Below, piece by piece: positions 23,687-32,029 of a stretch of DNA of 33,949 nucleotides. The stretch covers positions 1 to 33,949 of the forward strand of contig JABMOS010000049.1 in NCBI GenBank assembly GCA_013203185.1, read 5' to 3'. A program made the translations under genes and the position numbers. The stretch's first letter is position 1. The number at the start of each line of letters is the position of its first letter. Source of the stretch: Fidelibacterota bacterium. Its GTDB lineage: Bacteria > Fidelibacterota > UBA8477 > JABMPR01. The notes below the pieces were generated by a model, which saw only the letters and a program-made list of their open reading frames with translations, had not been told where the DNA came from and searched no databases.

Positions 23687-25090
23687 ATGCACATATCTGC
23701 CGACATGTTATTCTGGGTCCAACAGAAACGTTGGCTCTTGATTGCTCTGACAGTGGGTACCGCTCTTTATTTTCTCGTTCCAGCCCCTCAATCCCTGAGT
23801 GAGAATGGCTACCATATTCTAATCATCATTTTGATGACCCTCATCCTTATTCTTAAAGAGCCTATTCCCCTTCCAGCAATCGCCATCCAGTTGATTTTCT
23901 GGCAAGTCATTATCGGGGGCAGCACAGCCAATGAAGTTGGTGGCTACTTCATGAACGATGCCGTTTTCTTTATCATGGGCTCTCTCATGCTGGCCGTAGC
24001 CATCGTAAGCCAGGGTCTGGATAAACGACTGGCGTTGGGTATTATTCGGTTTACAGGTAATAAAACCTGGCGCATTGTTGCTGGTTTTACTGCTATCTCA
24101 GCCATCCTTTCAAGTTTTGTAGGTCCTCATATGGTAACAGCCATGATGTTGCCAGTGGCATTAACACTCATTAGGTATACAGCAAAAAAGGGAAAATCAA
24201 ATTCTGGATTAATAGCAGCCCTCCTTTTTTCAATCGCCTACGGAGCCACTGTTGGATCAATTGGAACGCCATCTGGTGGTGGACGCAACGTAATCATGAT
24301 GAATTACTGGGCCGAATTTGGATCAGGGAGTTTGAGCTACATCCAATGGATAAAAATGGTTTATCCCATGGTGTTGATTGAGATTCCTATTACCACTTTC
24401 ATCATATTAAAGACCTTCCCACCAGAATTGCATAGTCTGGACACGGCAGTTCGCAGGCTTTCTGTGGAGGTCGCTCATGCTGGTAGAATGTCGGCCAAAG
24501 AGCTTTTCTCGCTACTCTTGTTCGGTGGTGTGCTTTATGGCTGGATTGTTATGAGTGAAATTTATGGATTGGGGAGTATCGCACTCATCGGTGTATTTCT
24601 GTTCTTGGCTTTTGGTCTGGTTTCATGGAAGGACCTCAGCAGGGGAGTAAACTGGGGAGTAATCCTGCTTTTTGGAGCGACAATTTCCATTGGAGTTCAA
24701 ATGAAAAATACGGGAGGTGCTGCCTGGCTAGCCGATGGGAGTGTCCATCTCCTCCAGAGTGTGATTCCCAATATTGATGCACTTCGAGCTGTTGTTTCTG
24801 TGGCATTGAGTGGGGTACTTTCAAATCTTCTCAGTAGCTCAGCCACAGTAGCTGTGGTGGGTCCAGTCGTTCTTAACCTGGGTGGGGATCCCATTCTGCT
24901 TGGGCTGGCATCTGTCATATCATCGGCCTTTGGGTATTTCACCGCCGTTGCCGCGCCGGCTTGTACCATTATTTACTCCAGTGGCTTGGTCAAGGCACCT
25001 GACTTTCTTCGTGCAGGCTGGAAGATGGCCATTATGTCAATTATTTCCCTGGCTCTGTTGAGTCTGGTTTGGTGGCCACTTTTTCGATAG
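23687..25090 (+). CDS. SLC13/DASS-family anion symporter (second copy)
   Basis: A 467-aa paralogue of the SLC13 protein at 21357, collinear with no gaps visible at either end. It has very high identity in the middle (NDAVFFIMGSLMLAVAIVSQ, GSIGTPSGGGRNVIMMNYWA) and near the end (AFGYFTAVAAPACTIIYSSG). Both SNT-type motif regions are intact, so both copies look functional. Divergence lies mainly in helices 1-3 and the loop around residue 245. It is the last gene of the SLC13-Usp-SLC13 operon, 12 bp after usp. Differences in substrate or affinity between the two copies are likely but not shown. Confidence 0.88.
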   Translation: MHISADMLFWVQQKRWLLIALTVGTALYFLVPAPQSLSENGYHILIIILMTLILILKEPIPLPAIAIQLIFWQVIIGGSTANEVGGYFMNDAVFFIMGSLMLAVAIVSQGLDKRLALGIIRFTGNKTWRIVAGFTAISAILSSFVGPHMVTAMMLPVALTLIRYTAKKGKSNSGLIAALLFSIAYGATVGSIGTPSGGGRNVIMMNYWAEFGSGSLSYIQWIKMVYPMVLIEIPITTFIILKTFPPELHSLDTAVRRLSVEVAHAGRMSAKELFSLLLFGGVLYGWIVMSEIYGLGSIALIGVFLFLAFGLVSWKDLSRGVNWGVILLFGATISIGVQMKNTGGAAWLADGSVHLLQSVIPNIDALRAVVSVALSGVLSNLLSSSATVAVVGPVVLNLGGDPILLGLASVISSAFGYFTAVAAPACTIIYSSGLVKAPDFLRAGWKMAIMSIISLALLSLVWWPLFR

Positions 25091-25184
25091 TTCGCCTCAG
25101 CCCAATCTGTTTAGTCTCTAAGGTGGTTTGAGGTTTCTAAAAACTGGTTTCGTTTATCCCCTAGAAATTCATTATCTTTCGCCC

Positions 25185-26297
25185 ATGCAAAATTATGATG
25201 TGATCGTTCTGGGAGCCGGTATTAATGGTTGTGGTATAGCTGAAAATCTGGCCGGTTCAGGTAAAAAGGTACTTCTCCTGGATAAAGAGGGTGTGGGGCA
25301 GGGGACTTCGTCAAAATCTTCGCGACTTATCCATGGCGGGTTGCGCTATCTGGAAACAGGACAGATTCACCTCGTCTACGAAGCCCTCCATGATCGCCAG
25401 CGCCTCATTGCCAAATACCCAGATCTGGTGCAAGCCAGACGGTTCATTTTACCTATATACAAAAGTAGTCCCAGACCAGCCTGGATGATCAGAATGGGGT
25501 TATGGATGTATGATATGCTCGCGGGGTCCAGAAAGGTGGGGCACTCCAAAACAGAGGACATTTCGGCATTTAAAGCTAAATTCCCGGCATTTATTGATGA
25601 CGATTTAAGATCTGTTCTGTCCTATGTGGATGCCAAGACCAATGACAAGGAGCTCACCCGCAGGGTTGCTGATGATTTCCAGGATCTGGGTGGAACGGTC
25701 ATGGTGCATTGCGATATTGAAAGCATTGACTGGGATGAGGCTGGGTTCAACTTGCATTCAAGTACAGGCGATTTTAGTGCACCAATTCTTGTCAATGCTA
25801 CTGGTCCCTGGCTCAACGAAGTAAATGAAAAGTTTAATCTTCCTGCCCGCTTCCAGATTCGCAAGGTCAGTGGGATCCATCTCATTTTTGATGGACTCAT
25901 TGTCCCTGACCTCATGTTTATGCAAACCAAGGAAAAACGGATATTTTTCATCATTCCCGAACCTGAAAATGACCAGACCCTCATTGGAACGACTGAGCGG
26001 GAAGAAGACTGCGACATGGATGATGTTGATGCCCAGGAAAGTGATATTCAATATCTCCTGGATCAGGTAAACGCCTATTTGAAACCGGACCATCAATTTC
26101 AGAGGAAAGATGTGAGAGATATCTATATCGGTGTCAGACCCCTGGTCCGAAGAAAGGGTGATGTCACCGATGTCAGTCGCGAATACAAGCTGGATTTACA
26201 TACAAAGGGAGAGACAAAATTACTGCATATTTTTGGAGGCAAGTTGACCACCTATTTATCTCTGGCAGAGAATGTGGCAGATGTCCTGAAGATTTAA
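25185..26297 (+). CDS. GlpD-like FAD-dependent glycerol-3-phosphate dehydrogenase, short form
   Basis: A 370-aa flavoprotein. The N-terminal FAD-binding GAGINGCGIA motif (about residues 10-19), TSSKSSRLIHGGLRYLE (about 45-61) and the C-terminal GVRPLVRRKGDVTDVSREY and FGGKLTTY blocks are diagnostic of respiratory glycerol-3-phosphate dehydrogenase. Bacterial GlpD is about 500 aa; this one ends right after the FAD domain and lacks the C-terminal helical domain. The ATG at 25185 gives the family N-terminus, although no good ribosome site precedes it. No glycerol kinase or facilitator is nearby. A related substrate instead of glycerol 3-phosphate is possible. Confidence 0.82.
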   Translation: MQNYDVIVLGAGINGCGIAENLAGSGKKVLLLDKEGVGQGTSSKSSRLIHGGLRYLETGQIHLVYEALHDRQRLIAKYPDLVQARRFILPIYKSSPRPAWMIRMGLWMYDMLAGSRKVGHSKTEDISAFKAKFPAFIDDDLRSVLSYVDAKTNDKELTRRVADDFQDLGGTVMVHCDIESIDWDEAGFNLHSSTGDFSAPILVNATGPWLNEVNEKFNLPARFQIRKVSGIHLIFDGLIVPDLMFMQTKEKRIFFIIPEPENDQTLIGTTEREEDCDMDDVDAQESDIQYLLDQVNAYLKPDHQFQRKDVRDIYIGVRPLVRRKGDVTDVSREYKLDLHTKGETKLLHIFGGKLTTYLSLAENVADVLKI

Positions 26298-26343
26298 GAA
26301 TTAGTCTGCTTATATCTTAATATGAAAAGCTGAAGGGGGCTTT

Positions 26344-28704
26344 ATGTTCAAGAAAATAATCGTGGGGATGGTTGTGGTACTTTTATTGGGTAGTGTCTAC
26401 TTGAATCATTATCTGAGAGTGGGAATTCCTGATCATGAAGGCAGTATCACTGTTAAAGGGTTGAACTCGGAAGTCTCCATATTAAGAGATACATCAGGAA
26501 TCCCACATATTATAGCAGAAACAGAAGCTGATGCATTCTTTGCTCTTGGGTACGCCATGTCTCAAGACCGACTGTTCCAGATGGAGTTTTTAAGAGCAGC
26601 TGGGAATGGCAGCCTCAGTGAAATTCTTGGGGAAAGTATGCTTAAATCAGACAAATTTCTGCGCCGAATCATGCTGAGACCCAGAAATGCTGAGGAGCTA
26701 TATCAAGCATTCCCTCCCAACGTACAATCGATGTTGACTGCATTCAGAGATGGCATTAATGCCTTTATCAAGGATGACCCGGACTTGCCCCTTGAGTTTC
26801 GACTCCTGGGCCATGCGCCTATGCTCTGGAGTATTGCTGACATGATGGCCATCGTCAAGCTCCAAAGCTGGCAACTCTCCTACAACTATGACATGGAATT
26901 GATATATCGCCAACTAAACGAAAAACTGGGGGTGGAAAAGGCAGCCGAACTGTTTCCATATTATTCTCCTGAACACCTGAAAATTCTGGAGGCTTTTGGT
27001 AAAACCAAAGTTGGAGATTCAGAACTGATTTCCCAGGCTACCCAGCTCAGGAAGCTTCTGGGAACCAATGGTGGAAGTAATAACTGGGTTGTTTCAGGCG
27101 AACGGTCCATCTCAGGTAAACCCCTGTTGGCATCTGACCCCCATCTTCATGGCTCACGACTTCCTGGGCCCTGGTACTTCGCTCATTTGAGTGCTCCTGG
27201 AATGGATGTAGCTGGCAGCTTTTTTCCTGGTTTACCTACAGCCTTGATCGGTCACAACCGCCATATTGCCTGGGGTATCACCAATATGGGTCCTGACGTG
27301 CAGGACCTGTTTATAGAAGAGGTCAACCCAGATGATCCAACACAATACATGTACAAGGATGAATGGCTGGATTTTGAAATTATCCCCCAGGAGATTCGCA
27401 TCAAAGACGATGGGGAAAAAGATGGATTCAGGATTGAGGAAATCCAGATTCGTAAGAGCATTCATGGCCCCATTGTTAAAGAAGATGAGGAACTTCTGGC
27501 GCTCTCCTGGACTGGACATCAATTCAATGATGAGATGGTAGCTTTTTACCGATTGAACCATGCTGAGGATTGGGGAGAATTCTCACTGGCATTGTCACAC
27601 TTCTCCACAGCACCACAGAATTTTGTATATGCTGATACGGCAGGAAATATTGGCTATTATGGTGCAGGTAAAGTCCCCATCAGGAAAAGTGGTTCCGGTA
27701 TATTCCCTGTTCCAGGTTGGACAGGTGAGTATGATTGGGATGGATATATTCCCTTCGAGGAGATGCCCCATATCTACAATCCAGTTGGCGGGATGATTGT
27801 TTCAGCAAATGCCGAGCCTTATGGTGTGGATTACCCCTATCCCATGCCAGGAGTCTATGCACCTGAATATCGAACCCGGCGTATCAAGGATATGATTGAG
27901 TCAAAGGAAAAGCTCAGCCTGGACGATATGGCAAAATTTCAATTTGACAGGAAATCATATCTGGCGCCAGTCTTTCTTAACCACCTCATACCCATTATCC
28001 CCGAATCCCATCCTGAGATCAGAGAGCTATTGGAAAACTGGGATCAAGAGCTGGATCCCAATGGAGTTGAAGGCTCCATTTACCATGAGACCATGGAAAC
28101 CTTCCTGAGATTGATCTGGGTGGATGATATGGGTCTTGAGTTGGCGGAAGAGTATCTGGACACCTGGTACATATCCATGAATCGGTGGGTGAAGATGTTG
28201 GACGACAACACGTCCACATGGTTTGACAAGATTGATACTGAGAAAATTGAGACAAGAGATGATTTACTGCGGGAGGCTTTCACAAGTGCCATGGAAAGCT
28301 TGACGCTGAAATTTGGCTCTGAAGACGTTGACACCTGGAAGTGGGGCACTATCCACAATATCGCTTTTCATCACCCCTTTGAGGCCAAGGGAGGCCTTAT
28401 AGAGAAGTTCTTCAACTATGGTCCCTTCCCTTATGGTGGTGATGGTGAAACAGTGAATCGCGGGACACATAATTTTGATGCGCCCTATATGGCTGAAATG
28501 ACAGCATCCATGAGACTATTGATAGATCTCTCAGATGCCACCCATAGTCGAATGGCCAATGCCTCGGGTCAAGTTGGTATGCCCCTGAATGACCATTACA
28601 CTGATCTGGTGGACATCTGGCTGGCAGGTGACTATGTGGATATGCATCTGGATCAGGATGAATTGGGCGAGGTGCAGGAGCTGCGGCTGGTGCCTGTGCG
28701 ATAG
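26344..28704 (+). CDS. Penicillin acylase-family N-terminal-nucleophile hydrolase
   Basis: A 786-aa secreted or membrane-anchored amidase of the penicillin G acylase family (penicillin, cephalosporin or acyl-homoserine-lactone acylases). A signal anchor covers residues about 4-22. The precursor layout is clear: alpha-subunit region (GIPHIIAETEADAFFALGY, MSQDRLFQME), spacer, then TNGG/SNNWVV where autocleavage would expose Ser245 as the nucleophile of the beta subunit. Beta-subunit blocks such as ASDPH, GLPTALIGHNRHIAWGIT and SANAEPYG follow. A good ribosome site (AAGGGGG) precedes the ATG. A sorting-domain protein gene follows 20 bp later. Quorum-quenching is a known activity of the family, but the substrate here is unknown. 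Confidence 0.9.
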   Translation: MFKKIIVGMVVVLLLGSVYLNHYLRVGIPDHEGSITVKGLNSEVSILRDTSGIPHIIAETEADAFFALGYAMSQDRLFQMEFLRAAGNGSLSEILGESMLKSDKFLRRIMLRPRNAEELYQAFPPNVQSMLTAFRDGINAFIKDDPDLPLEFRLLGHAPMLWSIADMMAIVKLQSWQLSYNYDMELIYRQLNEKLGVEKAAELFPYYSPEHLKILEAFGKTKVGDSELISQATQLRKLLGTNGGSNNWVVSGERSISGKPLLASDPHLHGSRLPGPWYFAHLSAPGMDVAGSFFPGLPTALIGHNRHIAWGITNMGPDVQDLFIEEVNPDDPTQYMYKDEWLDFEIIPQEIRIKDDGEKDGFRIEEIQIRKSIHGPIVKEDEELLALSWTGHQFNDEMVAFYRLNHAEDWGEFSLALSHFSTAPQNFVYADTAGNIGYYGAGKVPIRKSGSGIFPVPGWTGEYDWDGYIPFEEMPHIYNPVGGMIVSANAEPYGVDYPYPMPGVYAPEYRTRRIKDMIESKEKLSLDDMAKFQFDRKSYLAPVFLNHLIPIIPESHPEIRELLENWDQELDPNGVEGSIYHETMETFLRLIWVDDMGLELAEEYLDTWYISMNRWVKMLDDNTSTWFDKIDTEKIETRDDLLREAFTSAMESLTLKFGSEDVDTWKWGTIHNIAFHHPFEAKGGLIEKFFNYGPFPYGGDGETVNRGTHNFDAPYMAEMTASMRLLIDLSDATHSRMANASGQVGMPLNDHYTDLVDIWLAGDYVDMHLDQDELGEVQELRLVPVR

Positions 28705-28724
28705 AGCAAGGAGGAGGGAGTAAA

Positions 28725-30020
28725 TTGAAGTCAGCTGGATTTTTTATTGTCTTCATCTGTCTGTCTGCCTTGTATGCTGACCACATTGATGTAGAGGTAA
28801 ATGGCGTATATCAGGGCAATTTCAGGGCACCTGCCGAGATACTATTTGGTACTATGTATCTAAATGATTTTGAGTATGCAGTGGACAGCGACTCTCTGGA
28901 AATAACCCTCTTTCCAACATTTTCACACCCTTTGGATACCCTCCAGCTGTTCTTCAGTATGGAGAATATCTGGTTGTCAAGTGATTCTGTTTGTTCAGTT
29001 TCCAGTAATGCAGACTCGATTACGGTGGAGTTTGGTTCTTCTTTGTTGTGGCCGGAGTGGGAGCCTCGATCAGGTTATAACGTTTCCATTCCTCAATCAT
29101 CGTTGATTGATTCTCTCTTTATTAAATTCAAGATCTGTAACTATTCATGGTCCGCTGACAACTTAGCCCTATTGTGCAAAACCAACATGGTGCATGGATA
29201 TTCAGATTGGGTTCCTCTTGCTGTTGGAAACATCTGGCAATACGAGTTTTTGATTGCAGAATCCCCACATGCTTATGAACATCAGAATTACAGGAGATTC
29301 CACATAGTCGATTCGCTTATAACAACAGATTCATTAACTCGATATCTAATAGAGGCTATTCGATTTGCGGATGGAACCCAATACACTAATTGTTGTGATA
29401 CTGTCCACATTGATGAATCAAACGAGCTTGTCTGGTCCGGTAATATTTCCAGTATGTCTCAGGAGATATTCCCATATGATCTCAGCATGATATGGTTAAG
29501 AGAGCATCAGATATACAAAATACCGGGCAGTGATTCGCTTGCATATTATTTGTATTGGAGTCTAAATTTTGCTGGAGGTGAAGCCTATTCACGGTACAGG
29601 TATGGGGTTGGCTTAATAGAATCTTGGGACGTGACCTGGCCATGGGATGAATGGTTGACAATCTTGAGAGGTGCTCGTATTGGTGGGGTTGATATGGGGT
29701 GGTACACCCCTCTAGGGGTAAATGAAGAGAAAGCTCCCCAAGATTTCTCACTCAATGTGCGAGCCTATCCTAATCCATTTAATGCTGGGATCAGGTTTGA
29801 ATTTGATCTGCTGGAGCCGGGATTGTTCCAGTATTCGATTTATGATATTAAGGGTGGTACCATTTACCGAGAAGAAGCAGAGAATCAATCCACAGGAACG
29901 AAAAGTTACTACTGGGATGGCACAGATAGCTACGGAGAAAAGGTGTCAACAGGAATCTACTTCATGGAATTAAAAAGTGAGACTGTGAGACAAGTAATCA
30001 AGATTGCGCTCATCAAATAA
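28725..30020 (+). CDS. Secreted protein with C-terminal FlgD/T9SS-type sorting domain
   Basis: A 431-aa exported protein with a signal peptide (about residues 1-18, ending ALYA-D), two beta-rich regions (about 20-150 and 160-330) that I do not recognise, and an 85-residue C-terminal domain. That domain contains VRAYPNPFNAGIRFEFDL, YSIYDIKGG, YYWDGTDSYGEKVSTGIYF and a basic-hydrophobic end. This is the FlgD-Ig/type A sorting-domain pattern of type IX secretion cargo in FCB bacteria. It starts at a TTG 20 bp after the acylase stop, backed by a strong AAGGAGGAGGGAG ribosome site, so the two are cotranscribed. Function is unknown. Confidence 0.82.
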   Translation: MKSAGFFIVFICLSALYADHIDVEVNGVYQGNFRAPAEILFGTMYLNDFEYAVDSDSLEITLFPTFSHPLDTLQLFFSMENIWLSSDSVCSVSSNADSITVEFGSSLLWPEWEPRSGYNVSIPQSSLIDSLFIKFKICNYSWSADNLALLCKTNMVHGYSDWVPLAVGNIWQYEFLIAESPHAYEHQNYRRFHIVDSLITTDSLTRYLIEAIRFADGTQYTNCCDTVHIDESNELVWSGNISSMSQEIFPYDLSMIWLREHQIYKIPGSDSLAYYLYWSLNFAGGEAYSRYRYGVGLIESWDVTWPWDEWLTILRGARIGGVDMGWYTPLGVNEEKAPQDFSLNVRAYPNPFNAGIRFEFDLLEPGLFQYSIYDIKGGTIYREEAENQSTGTKSYYWDGTDSYGEKVSTGIYFMELKSETVRQVIKIALIK

Positions 30021-30099
30021 CTCAACCCTAGCTCAACTGTGCTGGGATCTTGCGGTACAATGGGGATGGACATTCATCAAATAAAAACTACTTTTGCAC

Positions 30100-30651
30100 A
30101 TGGCTTTCATGAAAGGACATATACTCATCTCCATGCCCCATCTGACTGACCCCTATTTCAGTAGGTCACTGGTGTTTATTTGTGAGCATGATGAGCAGGG
30201 TGCCATGGGTTTAATCATGAATAAGTCATTCGATGATGATGTGGTCAAGGAAGTCTTTCCAACCCTGATCATCAATGACGAAGCTATCAATGAAGTCATA
30301 TCACCCATGTACTTTGGTGGACCTGTTTCTCTGGAGCAGGGCTTTATTCTTCACAGCAATGACTATATCACCTCAGACACGATTCAAGTAACCGAGGAAT
30401 TTTCGCTCACCAGTAATTCTGCAGTCATCGATGCCATTCAGGCAGGTCAGGGTCCCCATCACTTTAAAATGATGCTTGGCTATGCTGGTTGGGGAGAGGG
30501 TCAGCTTGAACGGGAAATTGAAAACGGGGACTGGCTGTTTCAGGAGGTCACCCTTGAATTCATTTTTGAAGGTAATGATTCAGAAAAGTGGATCTCCGCT
30601 ACCCAAAGCTTTGGCATCGAAATGGCGCCCACCACAGGTGGATTGGCCTAA
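30100..30651 (+). CDS. YqgE/AlgH family protein
   Basis: A single-domain protein of about 183 aa of the UPF0301 YqgE/AlgH family. The N-terminal GHILISMPHLTDPYFSRSLV and CEHDEQGAMGLIMNK blocks and the middle YFGGPVSLEQGFILH and MLGYAGWGEGQLEREI blocks are all conserved. The start is uncertain: ATGs at 30100 and 30109 and a TTG at 30094 are in frame and none has a clear ribosome site. 30109 would give MKGHILIS, also plausible. The family is conserved but its biochemical role is unsettled; AlgH was named as an alginate regulator in Pseudomonas. Confidence 0.9.
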   Translation: MAFMKGHILISMPHLTDPYFSRSLVFICEHDEQGAMGLIMNKSFDDDVVKEVFPTLIINDEAINEVISPMYFGGPVSLEQGFILHSNDYITSDTIQVTEEFSLTSNSAVIDAIQAGQGPHHFKMMLGYAGWGEGQLEREIENGDWLFQEVTLEFIFEGNDSEKWISATQSFGIEMAPTTGGLA

Positions 30652-30703
30652 TCTAGTTTTCTTTAAATCTACAACGAATAAAACGAACGAAGCGAAATAG
30701 TGT

Positions 30704-30840
30704 TGCGTCATCCTGAGGTGTCACACTGAGCTAGTCGAAGTGCTCTCGAAGGACGCGCAGGTAGGTGGAGCGAAGTAAGCTCCAAATTCTTGGGCTGCTC
30801 ATGTTTCGAGATCGCCGCGTCCTGACGAACTGGCGAAGAC
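30704..30840 (-). repeat. Dispersed extragenic repeat, copy C, with CTCGAAGGACG hairpin
   Basis: The right part matches copies A and B: GCGAAGTAAGCTCC (30770-30783; 12 of 14 against A/B), CAAATTCTTGG, CGAGATCGCC (30807-30816) and GGCGAAGAC (30832-30840). The left part has a GTCATCCTGAG...CTCTCGAAGGACGC imperfect hairpin (about 30705-30757) with an inner CACT...AGTG. As with A and B, it lies directly 3' of a minus-strand stop codon, here that of the LD-carboxypeptidase (30846). Confidence 0.65.
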
Positions 30841-30845
30841 AAAAC

Positions 30846-31889
30846 CTAAATAACTGATGACTCCAGAAGCTTAATCGAGCCCTTATCTCCGTCAATTTCT
30901 GCATTGACGCCCAGTGGCATGGTAAACTTATTTTCAATATGACCAATCATAGAACCGAACCAGGCAGGGATGCCCAGGGGTTTTATATGATCATCCAGGA
31001 CTTCTTCCAAGGTGAATGATCCATAACTATCACCTGAATCACAACTGCTGCACTTGCCAAAGACAAATCCTGATATCTCATCCAGAATACCTGCCAGTTT
31101 GAGTTGGGTAAGCATACGATCGACGCGATAGGGTGCCTCATCAACTTCTTCCAGAAAAAGAATGTTATTTTTGAAATCAGGAAGATAGTCTGAACCGACC
31201 ATGGCCGAGAGGACTGATAAATTACCACCCAATAACTTGCCTGTGGCCTGGCCACCACGGATGGTCAATATGCGGTCCTTTACCTGGGTGAGATTGTCCC
31301 CTTTGTCAGTTGGATTTTCCATGGTGAAGGACTGACCCTCAAACAGAAGACGTCTTACAAAATCAGTGGAGTATTTATTCCAGGTGGAGATGCCTACTGG
31401 ACCATGAAAGGTGACCAGCGAGGTTTTGGCATTAAGGGCCAGGAGGAGGCTGGTGATATCACTATAGCCCATGATAATTTTGGGGTTCTTCTGAATGGTC
31501 TTGTAGTCAATTAAATCCAGAATCCGATTACAACCCCAGCCACCCCTGAGGGTGATGATGGCATCAACATCTGAGTCAGCATACATATTGTTCACATCAG
31601 CAGCTCTGTCTGCATCTGTTCCAGCGAGATATCCATATCGATCCAGGAGATGAGTTCCAGCCTTCATCTTGAGACCGAGGGCGGCAAATGTTTCTTCAGC
31701 AATGACAACATCTTCTGGGTGAAATGTGGCACCTGCAGGATTGATGAGACCCACCGTTTGCCCAGGTTGTAGACGGGGTGGTTTCAGGGCTGACTTTGAA
31801 AATAATCCTGATGCTGATGTCAGGGGAACCTGTGTTGCTACGAGTCCGGTTCCAACCATCTGTAAAATTTGCCTGCGAGTGATGCTCAT
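30846..31889 (-). CDS. LD-carboxypeptidase (peptidase family S66), Tat-exported
   Basis: A 347-aa serine peptidase of the LdcA/MccF family, which trims the terminal D-Ala from muropeptide tetrapeptides or cleaves related bonds. The N-terminus MSITRRQILQMVGTGLVA is a twin-arginine signal, unusual because classical LdcA is cytoplasmic. The catalytic residues are Ser143 (IMGYSDITSLL), Glu247 (LFLEEVDEAPYR) and His317 (GSMIGHIENKF). I chose the ATG at 31889 because it begins the Tat signal and has a GAGG site upstream; an in-frame start at 31970 would add 27 unsupported residues. It is probably an envelope peptidoglycan-recycling or defence enzyme. Confidence 0.88.
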   Translation of the reverse strand: MSITRRQILQMVGTGLVATQVPLTSASGLFSKSALKPPRLQPGQTVGLINPAGATFHPEDVVIAEETFAALGLKMKAGTHLLDRYGYLAGTDADRAADVNNMYADSDVDAIITLRGGWGCNRILDLIDYKTIQKNPKIIMGYSDITSLLLALNAKTSLVTFHGPVGISTWNKYSTDFVRRLLFEGQSFTMENPTDKGDNLTQVKDRILTIRGGQATGKLLGGNLSVLSAMVGSDYLPDFKNNILFLEEVDEAPYRVDRMLTQLKLAGILDEISGFVFGKCSSCDSGDSYGSFTLEEVLDDHIKPLGIPAWFGSMIGHIENKFTMPLGVNAEIDGDKGSIKLLESSVI

Positions 31890-32029
31890 TGCGACCTCAT
31901 ATAAATGTTGGCCTAAACTAGCCTGAATTGGAAGTCTAGGCAAATTCCATTTGTCTGGAATAATAATCATTCAAAAAACGGGTGTAGGTCTCTATATTTC
32001 ACATCAATAAAATACAGGGGGAGTCAAAG

